The position numbers were made by a program, and so were the translations under genes. Below, in pieces: positions 1 through 8,360 of a DNA stretch of 64,000 nt. Positions within the stretch are counted from its first letter, which is position 1. Every line of letters starts with the position of its first letter. The notes under the pieces are model-generated. The model saw only the letters and a program-made list of their open reading frames with translations. It ran no database searches and had not been told where the DNA came from. The DNA is from a virus, in the IMG/VR virus record IMGVR_UViG_3300040801_004793, positions 57,017 to 121,016 of that record. One strand, 5' to 3'.

Positions 1-462
1 AGAGGCTCTTGTAGAACAAATCTCAAGGGGGAGATTAATAGTTCTTGGGGAGAGTATAAAGGCCTTCCTTCTAAACCTTTCGATAAGTACCCCGCTATAA
101 TGGAAAAGTGGAGTATTTCTTGTTCCCCCTATGAAACAGCTCTAGCCAACTGCAATAAAGATTCTATTCTTCTTTTAGACCCACCGTATTTAAATACAGG
201 TAAAGTTTATGGTCGCCCCTCTTTTAATCTATCTCAAACAGAAAATCTATTAAAACTGACCTTAGATCATCAAGGTCCAATTATTGCAACTAATTCATAC
301 TGGTCAGAGGGTCTTGAACTCTATGCCGATTTTGGCTATACTATAATGAAAGCGGAGTCCAACCAGAGCTTTCATCACGGAAAAAATAAAGAAGGTAAAG
401 CTTCAGAGCTTTTAGCCTTTAAAAATGTAAACCTGCCATCACAATTATTAGATAATGTCTAG
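1..462 (+). CDS. D12-class DNA adenine N6-methyltransferase (C-terminal part, 5' end outside window)
   Basis: The frame is open from base 1, so the gene begins before the window and only about 153 codons are visible. The visible part contains the catalytic LLLDPPY motif (motif IV of N6-adenine methyltransferases). Just before it is an R-x-N-x-KG-x-x-N-x-x-xG stretch like the one that precedes the catalytic region in Dam-type (D12/MethyltransfD12) enzymes. Family knowledge: such enzymes transfer methyl from SAM to adenine N6 in short sites, often GATC, and phages use them to evade restriction or mark their own DNA. An internal ATG at 100 exists, but starting there would remove conserved Dam-like sequence. 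It overlaps the next gene by 8 bases, so the two are probably co-transcribed. Target specificity cannot be read from this fragment. Confidence 0.8.
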   Translation, partial: RGSCRTNLKGEINSSWGEYKGLPSKPFDKYPAIMEKWSISCSPYETALANCNKDSILLLDPPYLNTGKVYGRPSFNLSQTENLLKLTLDHQGPIIATNSYWSEGLELYADFGYTIMKAESNQSFHHGKNKEGKASELLAFKNVNLPSQLLDNV

Positions 463-1105
463 AATTTCTTCTTCGTACACTGAGGGTCTTTCCAACGGAG
501 ACCTGGGTTTTAGTAATCTTTTAGTGGGAGATACAATTTCTAAGGGCTCTCATTTTAGTTCGGTATATTCTTCTATTGAATGGCTTCAGCATCGCCTTCA
601 AAATATATCTTATAATGAGCCCTCTTTTGTAGATAATTTTCCAAGAGATGCTGCTTTTATATCCTGGCTCTATGAAGCTCTGTATAGTCTAAGTTCCTTT
701 TGTTATCTAAAAGGAATAACTGACGTGAATTATGGACACGTTCCACCTCAAGAATCTATAGAATTTTTAAAAACCCGAATATCTGAACTAAAAGATTTAG
801 AGGAAAACCTTACAGGAAAGAAGGCTGAATCTGATTTTGTAACTCTATCGGGATCTCTTAACACTATTCGTTTGTCAGTAAGAGATGTGGAAAGACACTT
901 TGTAGGCTGGTTTCACAACGAAAGAGTAATAACTCACGAGATTGCAAAGAATCCCGAAATATTAGAAGGTATCTATAGATACGAAACATTTCTAAATAGA
1001 CTCAGTAGTTATTTCTACTGGCTATCCCGAGTTTACATTATTAAAAATACTGGCGTTCAGGCTCTTAAGCCTTGGAATGCTAAGATCCCACCTTTTAACG
1101 TATAA
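455..1105 (+). CDS. PduO-type cob(I)alamin adenosyltransferase-like protein
   Basis: This 216-residue protein carries scattered but ordered PduO/MMAB-type signatures. Near residues 14-30 there is NGDLGFSNLL followed by VGD and a lysine, matching the family pattern GDxGxTxL-xG-xxxxK. Around residues 140-148 there is R-x-x-x-R-D-x-E-R, comparable to the catalytic RxxxRRxER helix, with one arginine replaced by aspartate. Near residue 178 FLNRLSSYFYWLSR corresponds to the YLNRLSD-x-LFxLAR signature. Length fits the family's four-helix-bundle subunit (about 180-220 residues). Known family members move the adenosyl group of ATP to cobalamin. The altered residue means activity is uncertain and another ATP- or nucleotide-linked role is possible. 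The gene overlaps the methylase by 8 bases and is followed 8 bases later by another nucleotide-metabolism-like gene. Confidence 0.55.
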   Translation: MSRISSSYTEGLSNGDLGFSNLLVGDTISKGSHFSSVYSSIEWLQHRLQNISYNEPSFVDNFPRDAAFISWLYEALYSLSSFCYLKGITDVNYGHVPPQESIEFLKTRISELKDLEENLTGKKAESDFVTLSGSLNTIRLSVRDVERHFVGWFHNERVITHEIAKNPEILEGIYRYETFLNRLSSYFYWLSRVYIIKNTGVQALKPWNAKIPPFNV

Positions 1106-1113
1106 AAAATACT

Positions 1114-1695
1114 ATGCTTCCTAAAGAAATTCAGCAATTACTATCTATGCCCGGTACTGTAATCTCTTCCTCGTATCAACCTATTGAAATTTACTTAGGC
1201 GGGCCTGTAATGTCTCTAATTGCAGAAACTCCTTCGTATGCTCTTCAGTGGAGACAAGTTTTCTTTCCTAAGATGTTGAATACTTTTTTAGAGGAAGAAA
1301 ATATTATAGATCCCCCTCTTTTTAAATTTCATAATCCTTGCGAGGGAATGTCTACTAAGGAAAATAGTTTCTCCCTAAATGAGAGTAATTCTTTTCTCTA
1401 CAATAGTAAATTTATTTTTGAAAAATGTATTTGGCAAATTGAAAGAAGTTCTATTCTTCTTTTTAATTTTCTAGAAGACGGGGGCTCTAGTTCTCTAGGT
1501 TCTATTTGGGAAGCTGGATTAGGGTACGGGACAGATAAAACAATTATCTATATAATTCCAGAAGAATCTGAGATGAGGTCACATCCCATGATTGAACACT
1601 CAGCAGATTTTATCTGCCCCGATTTAAAAACAGCTTGTAGAGCTTTACTCTTTTCTGCCCTAAAGATACAAAACTCTAATGAAAGTTTTATCTAG
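1114..1695 (+). CDS. Nucleoside 2-deoxyribosyltransferase-like protein
   Basis: The 193-residue product has the layout of the nucleoside 2-deoxyribosyltransferase (NDT) superfamily. A first strand IYLGGPV (residues 26-32) is followed by W46-R47. Later comes a strand RSSILLFNF (about 111-119) and then SSLGSIWEAGLGYG (about 126-139), with E133 at the position of the family's catalytic glutamate in the S-x-G-x-x-x-E-x-G pattern, followed by a hydrophobic strand TIIYII. Members exchange bases between deoxynucleosides or hydrolyse deoxynucleotide glycosidic bonds, so a role in the phage nucleotide pool or in DNA base modification is plausible. Its 3' end overlaps the next gene by 17 bases. Overall similarity is moderate, so the substrate is unknown. 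Confidence 0.55.
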   Translation: MLPKEIQQLLSMPGTVISSSYQPIEIYLGGPVMSLIAETPSYALQWRQVFFPKMLNTFLEEENIIDPPLFKFHNPCEGMSTKENSFSLNESNSFLYNSKFIFEKCIWQIERSSILLFNFLEDGGSSSLGSIWEAGLGYGTDKTIIYIIPEESEMRSHPMIEHSADFICPDLKTACRALLFSALKIQNSNESFI

Positions 1696-2773
1696 TGATC
1701 TAATTCCCGCTCTAAATACACTTGTTAGTTTTAGTAATACTAAAGATTATTTGTACTTTTTGTATGACTTAAATAATCCGGGTACTTTACTTTTGGAGAA
1801 AAAAGATAGTTGGGAATTTCCCGGCCACTTTTGCTTTTATATTCCAGTAGAAGAGCGAGAGGGGGAAACTTTTTCAAGTTGTAAAATAACTTTTGAAAAT
1901 ATCAAACCGATATCTGCTCTTAAAGCTAGTGTGTTGGAAGAACACGTTTATCTATTCTCTCAAAATAACTCTGTTAGAGTGGAGTCTGCTGTAGTCTATA
2001 ATATCCCTTCAGAGGCCGCCACAAGCCAACAGACAGCGCCTAGTGTAACCAGTAGCCCGGTAGTAAGTAACGACAAGATTACTGCTCTCAGTAAGCTTCT
2101 AGCCCGCTTTAAGAAAGATAATTTTAAAGGTTGTTTTACTGTTTTACCAAACAGAATATACTGTCCGGGCACCTATCACCTATCTATTATTGAAGTAGAG
2201 GGTCTTTCTAGTACATGGGACGGAGCGTATTCTTGTAATACTACCCAATTTAATAAACTAACTAAGTTGGGTTTTGATCTTTCTTTTGGAAGTTCTGGTT
2301 GTATTTTAGGAGTTCAAGGGGAAACTATTAGGTATGTAATTTCATTACCATCTGTGTCCTCTTCTGTCTTAAATTCTATAGATTTTATAGATAGCGAAAG
2401 AAAACTCAGAGTTTTACATGAAGATAATACGCCTCCTTTAAAGATACAAAACTGTAAAAGATTTACGTCTTTATTGAACTCGGCTTCTGCTGATACGAAG
2501 TATGATTTATGTCAAGTAGAAACAGACCCTAGTTTATCTAGAATAGCTATCAGCTTTTATCAGGGTAAGCAAAAAACAAATTCTTTTGTCTATGACGAAG
2601 TAGAAATCTCACCAAAATATATTTGTTGTTATTTACAAACCAAACAACTTATTGCAGTAAGTCAACTTTGTGAGAAAGGAGATTTAGTTCTTAAGATTGT
2701 TTCCTCTTTCGATCCCGTTGAAGCTCAGACTCTTTACGGCACGACTTATTTGATGCAAGGCCTAGTAAGATAG
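1679..2773 (+). CDS. Unknown protein, possible divergent DNA sliding clamp
   Basis: This 364-residue protein is not recognised with confidence. Three weak hints point to a processivity clamp: its length is almost exactly that of bacterial beta clamps (about 366 residues); the N-terminus SSDLIPALNTLVSF looks like the opening helix of a clamp domain; and the C-terminus ends in TTYLMQGLVR, comparable to the short terminal strand (Y-L/I-M-P-M/L-R) of beta clamps. A Ser/Thr/Pro-rich linker near residues 113-128 divides the protein. It lies between a nucleotide-metabolism gene and ruvC, a setting compatible with replication or recombination. No catalytic motif is visible. A structural non-enzymatic role is equally possible. 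Confidence 0.35.
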   Translation: MKVLSSDLIPALNTLVSFSNTKDYLYFLYDLNNPGTLLLEKKDSWEFPGHFCFYIPVEEREGETFSSCKITFENIKPISALKASVLEEHVYLFSQNNSVRVESAVVYNIPSEAATSQQTAPSVTSSPVVSNDKITALSKLLARFKKDNFKGCFTVLPNRIYCPGTYHLSIIEVEGLSSTWDGAYSCNTTQFNKLTKLGFDLSFGSSGCILGVQGETIRYVISLPSVSSSVLNSIDFIDSERKLRVLHEDNTPPLKIQNCKRFTSLLNSASADTKYDLCQVETDPSLSRIAISFYQGKQKTNSFVYDEVEISPKYICCYLQTKQLIAVSQLCEKGDLVLKIVSSFDPVEAQTLYGTTYLMQGLVR

Positions 2774-2804
2774 AGTAGGTTACAATATAGTCAGGATTTA
2801 AATC

Positions 2805-3290
2805 GTGACTATGAAAATACTAGGCTTTGATGTTGGCTCTAAAAATTTAGGATATTCTATTTGTGAGTTTGAGAAAGAAAGGTGTAGCTTACTTTTAGCA
2901 GGCACTCTTGTTATGACTCACCCTGAAATATCCCAAAGACTTGTAGTAGCAAACAATCTAATAAGTAATCTGATTAAAGACTATTCTATAGAAGCTATAG
3001 GATATGAGGCTCCGTATATGAACAAAGGGGCTAACGCTATGGGTTTATACTTTGTAGCTGGTTTAATTAACCTTAAGGCAGGTCAATTTAATTTACCCGT
3101 AGTTCCTTTGAGTCCAGCCACCGTAAAAAAAGAAGTTACGGGAAGTGGAAAAGCTGAAAAAGTTCAAGTCGAGAAAAAAGTAAAAGAATTATTGCAGCCT
3201 TTTACTTCAGAAACTATCTCTTTCAATACAGATCACGAAAGTGATGCTGCTGCAATCTGTATAACTACCAGTAAAAAACTATTAAAATAA
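2805..3290 (+). CDS. ruvC: RuvC-family Holliday junction resolvase
   Basis: The 161-residue protein matches RuvC in order and spacing of its acidic catalytic residues. GFDVGSKNLG near the N-terminus carries the first Asp, IGYEAP near residue 68 carries the Glu, and DHESDAAA near 145-152 carries the final Asp pair. The segment SPATVKKEVTGSGKAEK corresponds to RuvC's conserved P-x-x-VK-x-x-x-TG-x-G-x-A-x-K. RuvC enzymes cleave four-way junctions, which in phages supports recombination-dependent replication and resolves branched DNA before packaging. The GTG at 2805 has an AGGA about 8 bases upstream. An ATG at 2811 is the alternative start, two codons later. Confidence 0.85.
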   Translation: MTMKILGFDVGSKNLGYSICEFEKERCSLLLAGTLVMTHPEISQRLVVANNLISNLIKDYSIEAIGYEAPYMNKGANAMGLYFVAGLINLKAGQFNLPVVPLSPATVKKEVTGSGKAEKVQVEKKVKELLQPFTSETISFNTDHESDAAAICITTSKKLLK

Positions 3291-3294
3291 ATCT

Positions 3295-3543
3295 ATGCCT
3301 ATTCAATTTCTTATCAACCGCAGTTCTGGAGCTAAATTTAGAATTGAAGCAGTAAATAAAACTGCTTTGGATAAAGGTCTTATCCCGCCTTTTGTCATTG
3401 ACGAGAAAGGTCTTATCCAGACTATTAAAAATAGTCAAAACTACCGCTTTGTTACTAAATTTACTTGGAGCTGGCCTACTCCTAAATTTGAAGTTATTTA
3501 TAAACCGGGTTCTGAGGAAGAAGTAAACTTAGGAATTTTCTAA
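3295..3543 (+). CDS. Small hypothetical protein
   Basis: This 82-residue protein begins 4 bases after the RuvC stop codon, so it is probably translationally coupled to it. No domain is recognised. Its first segment (PIQFLINRSSGAKFRIEAVN) and later TKFTWSWPTPKFEVIYKPG suggest a small beta-rich fold. It is the last gene of this plus-strand group, since a strong intrinsic terminator follows 28 bases downstream. Function unknown. Confidence 0.55.
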   Translation: MPIQFLINRSSGAKFRIEAVNKTALDKGLIPPFVIDEKGLIQTIKNSQNYRFVTKFTWSWPTPKFEVIYKPGSEEEVNLGIF

Positions 3544-3570
3544 TTAAAACCGGAAAAAGAGTTTATTCTG

Positions 3571-3599
3571 GCCCCCTAGATATTTAGGGGGCTTTATTT
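3571..3599 (+). terminator. Rho-independent terminator
   Basis: A perfect 8-bp stem, GCCCCCTA at 3571-3578 with TAGGGGGC at 3585-3592, closes a 6-base loop and is followed by TTTATTTG. It ends the gene group containing the methylase to the 82-residue ORF. Confidence 0.85.
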
Positions 3600-3619
3600 G
3601 TCTTCTATACAAAAAAGTC

Positions 3620-4468
3620 ATGAATCACACCTTTATTCTTAACACTCCCTCAAAAGCACCCGATCTTTACATTGGTGACTTGGTAGAAAATACAAATGCT
3701 TTGAGAGACGATATTGGACCCTTTCTTATAAATCTGGTTAATCAAAAGAAAGCTAGACTTAGAACAGATTTAAATCACTTTTATTTCCCTGCGATGAGGG
3801 AAACTTTTCTTTATACTGCTAGAAGCACTAGTGTTATTAATCTAGGATCTAGTAGTGTTGTCTATTACCTTTCAGAAGAAGATCTAGAAAACGATCATCT
3901 TCAGTGGCTTTTAAAAGTTTCCGGGAAAAGTGTGTCGGACCTTTTAACAGAACGGCGAACTAATACTACTGAGTATTCATTAGAGAGGCTGTATAGTTCT
4001 AATCCTGGTGCTCAGTATGGCCTTTATTATATACTTAGGAAATTTTATAATTTTTCTAATTTTTATAACGAGGAGCCGGGTCAAATTAATTTTCCGCAAA
4101 GGGGTTTAAAAGTACTTAGTACTTTGTTTCCATCTTTAAATTTTCAGCGTATCAGTATTACGAATTACTACGGTGTGTATAAATTTTTGTCTGCTCTATT
4201 TGCACTTATTTCCCCACGAGGAATCTACTACCTTTCTGAAGGCAACTTTTTAGAGGGGAAAAGAGAAATGTCTAACAGCCTCTTACTTTTTAGTAAGACG
4301 AGGGGCATATCAAAACTAGGTTATGACTTTTCTAAATTAGAATATGACAGCTTTCCAAATAGTCAAAGAGCAGTTGTGACTTTAGCCCAAAAATTAAAAA
4401 TACCAGTCTATAACCTCTACTACCCTGTAGATAGAAAACACATTATTCGTAATGTGTTCTATTGCTGA
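3620..4468 (+). CDS. Hypothetical protein (unknown function)
   Basis: The 282-residue protein is not recognised. It contains aromatic-rich segments such as YGLYYILRKFYNFSNFY. Its C-terminal portion ends in SQRAVVTLAQKLKIPVYNLYYP, a helix-then-strand pattern seen at the ends of many Rossmann-like folds, but no catalytic motif is visible. It follows the terminator at 3571-3599, so it needs its own promoter. Its 3' end overlaps the end of the oppositely transcribed portal gene by 10 bases, making it convergent with the structural operon. No signal peptide or clear membrane helix is seen. Confidence 0.6.
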   Translation: MNHTFILNTPSKAPDLYIGDLVENTNALRDDIGPFLINLVNQKKARLRTDLNHFYFPAMRETFLYTARSTSVINLGSSSVVYYLSEEDLENDHLQWLLKVSGKSVSDLLTERRTNTTEYSLERLYSSNPGAQYGLYYILRKFYNFSNFYNEEPGQINFPQRGLKVLSTLFPSLNFQRISITNYYGVYKFLSALFALISPRGIYYLSEGNFLEGKREMSNSLLLFSKTRGISKLGYDFSKLEYDSFPNSQRAVVTLAQKLKIPVYNLYYPVDRKHIIRNVFYC

Positions 4469-5910
4469 TTTTCTTCTGGCACTTCTGTAGCTTGCGTGTC
4501 TACGGCTGAAGGTTCTTGTCCACTAGAATCAGGTGGGGGAGTATAACTAGTGCCTAACATAGGATGTACTCCCTGATAAACCTGATTTTCGTAGTAAGAC
4601 TTAAGAAGTTGTTCTTGGAGATAAGTCTGAGATTCTTCTTTAGTAACTGTAGGAAGTCCAAGACTATCATACAGAGCATTTTGAATATTAATATTTTGTG
4701 CCGGTAATATTTGACTACTTACTGCACTAATAATATTTTGAACTCTCAAAGAGATCGACTCTTGATCTTCAATTTCGTCCATCTTAAAGGTGCCAAAGTT
4801 TTTGGTAACACCAAAGTTCCAAATAAGAAGGGGTTTTACTATTTTTTCTACTAGTTGATCTCTAATTTGAGCAACTACACTTTCAATTTGAGCATCTAGT
4901 ATAGTTTTTTTCTGTCGAGAAAGATTACTAAAAGAGACACCTTCTCTAAAAGTCATTTCTGGAATTCCATAACTTTTCATAATTCCGTTTTCAAGAATTG
5001 TAATATACATCTGCCAAGTAGCTTCTTTGGTTGTAGGGATGAGAGGCATTACTTGGTTTTTATTATCTGTTACAAGAACGGAATTATTTTCAAGATTTAA
5101 AAGTTGTTGAGCTAGAGCGTGAACGGCGGACTGAACCATTGGAGTGCCGTCAGAGTTAAAACGAGGATTTCCCTGGGAATCAACAATTTGTACAGTTTCA
5201 TTTGAGTCTGCTTTTCCAAGCCACATACCAGAAGCACTATTTTTTGCAGAGATCATCATCTCTGTAAGAATTGCTTGTTTGGCTTTATAGTATTGATAAG
5301 CTGTACCGGATTCAGGATCTCCATAAACCATGTCGTGTTCTCCGATATTCGAAGAAAAACCATTTACGACATGAATAATTTTAGGGTATGGAATTTTTTT
5401 AACTTTTCCAGTAGATTCTCTATAACGAAGAAAAAAGATCTCACCGTTTTTACCTTCAAAAGAGATACGAGTTTGATCTAAAATGTTTATATTCTTTAGA
5501 CGCCACTGACCTAAAATTTCATCTGTAAAAACAATTTCCCCACCAGAAAACCCCAAAGCCATAGCGGAAGCTAAACGACCTACAATATGAGTCAGGCTTC
5601 CCCTCATTCCATCAAAATTTTCTTGCACCCATCTTTCTATAAAAGCATCTTCATGGCTATATTTCCCCAACATTAAAGCAGCTCGTAAACACTTTAATTC
5701 TATGCAACTTCTAACAAGAGGATCTTTTCTAGCCATCTTGAGATAGTCAATAAGTTTAGGATCATTATTAGAAACTTCTTGTAAAAAAGTTTGAGTAATA
5801 GAATTTAAACTCGAACTGATTTGACCCGAAACAGGAGCCATTAAGCTAGGATTCCAAGTTTTTACTTTGTCTTGTTTTTGTGTGTATAAATTTTTAAAGT
5901 TAGGGGCCAT
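4459..5910 (-). CDS. Portal protein (Mu gp29/DUF935-like)
   Basis: The 483-residue protein has portal features: a first helix-rich region with ARKDPLVRSCIELKCLRAAL (portal proteins typically begin with a D-P-x-V-x-S/A-C-I pattern); a central region with GFSGGEIVFTDE and PKIIHVVNGF; then EATWQMYITILENGIMKSYGIPEMTFRE, like the portal region where an Asn/Arg-rich helix precedes the stem. It has a disordered Pro/Ser/Glu-rich C-terminus. Portals form the dodecameric ring through which DNA is packaged and ejected. Oddly, it is the last gene of the minus-strand structural operon, far from terL (about 42 kb) and after the tail fibres, whereas portal is usually next to the terminase. It overlaps the upstream fibre gene by 11 bases. 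Confidence 0.8.
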   Translation of the reverse strand: MAPNFKNLYTQKQDKVKTWNPSLMAPVSGQISSSLNSITQTFLQEVSNNDPKLIDYLKMARKDPLVRSCIELKCLRAALMLGKYSHEDAFIERWVQENFDGMRGSLTHIVGRLASAMALGFSGGEIVFTDEILGQWRLKNINILDQTRISFEGKNGEIFFLRYRESTGKVKKIPYPKIIHVVNGFSSNIGEHDMVYGDPESGTAYQYYKAKQAILTEMMISAKNSASGMWLGKADSNETVQIVDSQGNPRFNSDGTPMVQSAVHALAQQLLNLENNSVLVTDNKNQVMPLIPTTKEATWQMYITILENGIMKSYGIPEMTFREGVSFSNLSRQKKTILDAQIESVVAQIRDQLVEKIVKPLLIWNFGVTKNFGTFKMDEIEDQESISLRVQNIISAVSSQILPAQNINIQNALYDSLGLPTVTKEESQTYLQEQLLKSYYENQVYQGVHPMLGTSYTPPPDSSGQEPSAVDTQATEVPEENQQ

Positions 5911-7897
5911 CGTTAATACTTATTGCTAGTACTTCAATTTTTTCAAATTGGTTTTCGGGTAAGTTATTGAGTGTCTCAAGATTCGTATCGGGAATTAAAT
6001 CTATTAAAGCTGGAATACTAACTCTCTTCGTCATGTCAGTATCTAAAGCTAGGTTGTCTGTGTAATTAGTATTGTCTAAATTACTAATTGGGTAAAAGCC
6101 ATATTTTAATTCTACCCCATGAAAGAAGAAGCCTTCTGTTGGTACATCATCGGTTCTCCAATGAAAGAAAGGAAGACTGCTTTCGTCTGTAAAAATTAGG
6201 TGATCTCCTTCTGTACTATAGCCTAAACAGTTTCTTTGCCATGCTCCTCTCACTCTCTGATAAAGGGTAAAAGCTACACTTTTAGGAGTATTAGGATATT
6301 TGTCTACCCAGTTTACTTCATTTTCATAATCATCCGTCATAAAAAGAGATGAAAGAAAATCAAAGGGACCTAGTACTACTTCTGGGTATATAGCAGCGTC
6401 AATTAAAGATGTACTAACATCTGCAATACTTCCAGGAAGTAAATTCCCTTCTACAACTCTATTTCTTTCGTAGACAAGAGTTACTCCATTTTCAGAAATT
6501 TCGAAGATGCCTATAATCCAAGGTTGATCTAAATCAAAATAAGTCTCAGGATCTTGATTTCTGTCGATATCACCAAAAGATCCCCCAACGTGAAAAACAA
6601 CGTAGGCTTTTTCAGAATTGTTAAAAAGTAAAAACTGACCTTCATCTAGAGGACCTTCTCCAGACCAACTAGCTATAAAAGCTTTTGGAAATTTATGTAC
6701 TTTTCCTTTCCAAAAAGCATAGTATTCTACAAAGGGTTGGTCCCAGGAGGGATGTATGGGAAGTAAACTTTCGTTTGGAGCTACGTAAGGAGAATTTCCA
6801 TCAAAAACAGTTACAGAAGAAGAGTAGTTGCCACTAGTACTTCCAGGTATAATATTCCCTGTTAATGTTCCCGTAAAAATTATATTGCCTCCTGAGTATA
6901 AATTTAAGATTGGATCAGGAGAAATAGAACTTGGAGAATCACAGCTTACTGAACTTGAGCTGTTATAGGCCCAAGCTTGAGTGAGATCGTTGATGTCTTT
7001 AGTGTATACTATTCCGGGCCAAACTCTAGTCCAACCATCCGCACTAGAGTCGGGGTTAATTATAGGAGGCCCTTCTGTTATTCCCCCGGTATACCAAAAA
7101 GTCTCTGTATAGTTTACGTACCTATCTCTAGGGGGTTGAGGTGGAGAGACTGCATCGTTATAAGGCAGAGTAATATTTCTAGGGCCATACTCTCTTAGAG
7201 AGCCACAAGTGCAGGATTCTGGAGTACAAGGAGAAGGAATCCAACCTATAGCCTCTGGAGGTGGATTATAAAAAGAGTTGGCTAAAACATTATCTTCACC
7301 AAAAAAGTTATAGCTTCTATTTTCCGCAACTAACCCTGTACTAGGATAGTAAGAATCTAATCTAGGAGAAACACATGCGGGATTTGGATATCTATCAAAA
7401 CTTGCATCTGAGGGTCTACTTTCAAGTCTAAAACTTCTCGCACCAAGATAGAGACCTTGAGGATGAGTATAAAAATTTTCACTTCCGGGCCAATGCTTTC
7501 CGGCAGCTAATACTTTCTCTGTGTCGATGTCTCTTGTATTGTAGTCAAAAAACTCTACAACGCTTGGACTTCTTCTATTTGGATTTAAATATTCTAGGCT
7601 AAAAAGAATACAAACTTGAGTATCTGCTCTTGTTACAGGATTAGGAAGGGGTACCGTTTGTCGATCTAATAAAATAGTTTCGTTGGTTTCTCTTTCTATT
7701 TCTTGCCCTATGGCTATACCATTTGTAAGAAGAACATTCTGTCCAGGAAAAATATTATTTTGACACCGGTACTCTTTACTTAAGTGGCTAATTACTTGTC
7801 CAGGAAGATATTCTTTCGTGGCTCTGTAAAGACTTGCCCCGGAAGTAATATTCAGTAAATTATTTCCAAAAGAATTAAAAAGATTTTGACTGCTCAT
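5900..7897 (-). CDS. Large tail fibre/virion surface protein
   Basis: The 665-residue protein is rich in Asn, Ser, Gly, Tyr and Pro with few charged helices, typical of beta-structured phage fibres. Its N-terminus (MSSQNLFNSFGNN) resembles the N-termini of the next three upstream fibre genes, suggesting a shared virion-docking segment. The body contains a Cys-rich patch (SPCTPESCTCGS), and later globular aromatic segments such as SWDQPFVEYYAFWKGKVHKFPKAF. The gene lies at the downstream end of the fibre cluster and overlaps the portal gene. No enzymatic motif (lyase, lysozyme or amidase) is seen. Adhesin or decoration function is inferred from context. Confidence 0.6.
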   Translation of the reverse strand: MSSQNLFNSFGNNLLNITSGASLYRATKEYLPGQVISHLSKEYRCQNNIFPGQNVLLTNGIAIGQEIERETNETILLDRQTVPLPNPVTRADTQVCILFSLEYLNPNRRSPSVVEFFDYNTRDIDTEKVLAAGKHWPGSENFYTHPQGLYLGARSFRLESRPSDASFDRYPNPACVSPRLDSYYPSTGLVAENRSYNFFGEDNVLANSFYNPPPEAIGWIPSPCTPESCTCGSLREYGPRNITLPYNDAVSPPQPPRDRYVNYTETFWYTGGITEGPPIINPDSSADGWTRVWPGIVYTKDINDLTQAWAYNSSSSVSCDSPSSISPDPILNLYSGGNIIFTGTLTGNIIPGSTSGNYSSSVTVFDGNSPYVAPNESLLPIHPSWDQPFVEYYAFWKGKVHKFPKAFIASWSGEGPLDEGQFLLFNNSEKAYVVFHVGGSFGDIDRNQDPETYFDLDQPWIIGIFEISENGVTLVYERNRVVEGNLLPGSIADVSTSLIDAAIYPEVVLGPFDFLSSLFMTDDYENEVNWVDKYPNTPKSVAFTLYQRVRGAWQRNCLGYSTEGDHLIFTDESSLPFFHWRTDDVPTEGFFFHGVELKYGFYPISNLDNTNYTDNLALDTDMTKRVSIPALIDLIPDTNLETLNNLPENQFEKIEVLAISINDGP

Positions 7898-7909
7898 TAA
7901 AGAATAAAT

Positions 7910-8341
7910 TTAAACTGTCCAAAAATCAAAATAACCCCATCCGTTCATACCTATTGATCCAGATGGATCTATACCGAGATAAACTTTATAGCTTTCTTGT
8001 TGGGTGTGATAGAAGAGTTTAAGTTCTCCTACTTGTGCTGGTGGACCTGGATCTATATCATTTTCTTCATAGCTAGCTACTGCAACACCTCCACCACCGC
8101 TGCTTCCAGCAAAAAGAAGTGCTCTACCACCAGAAGTAATTTCTACTACGTCAGGTAAAGATTCTGCCTCTACACTGTTCTCGTCAAAAATATACCAAGC
8201 CGCTTGTCCACTGCCATCACTTAAATCAGAATTGTCTTTAACATAGATAGGTTGACCTGGTAAAAGATTTGTTCTAGCTTTTAATGTAGTAAAGTTAGTG
8301 GAAGAATAAATTTGGCTGAATGCTGTGGTTAGACTGCTCAT
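7910..8341 (-). CDS. Small tail fibre-associated protein
   Basis: This 143-residue protein starts with MSSLTTAFSQIYSSTNF, similar to the N-terminal segment shared by neighbouring fibre genes. A PGQPIYVKD segment and a Gly-rich turn (AGSSGGGGVAVAS) follow, then a beta-rich C-terminus ending in GMNGWGYFDFW. Size and position suggest a short fibre, a collar/head fibre or a decoration subunit. It sits in the same minus-strand cluster, 12 bases upstream of the 665-residue fibre gene. No recognised family. Confidence 0.5.
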   Translation of the reverse strand: MSSLTTAFSQIYSSTNFTTLKARTNLLPGQPIYVKDNSDLSDGSGQAAWYIFDENSVEAESLPDVVEITSGGRALLFAGSSGGGGVAVASYEENDIDPGPPAQVGELKLFYHTQQESYKVYLGIDPSGSIGMNGWGYFDFWTV

Positions 8342-8360
8342 AATTTTTTTGTGTTAGTTA

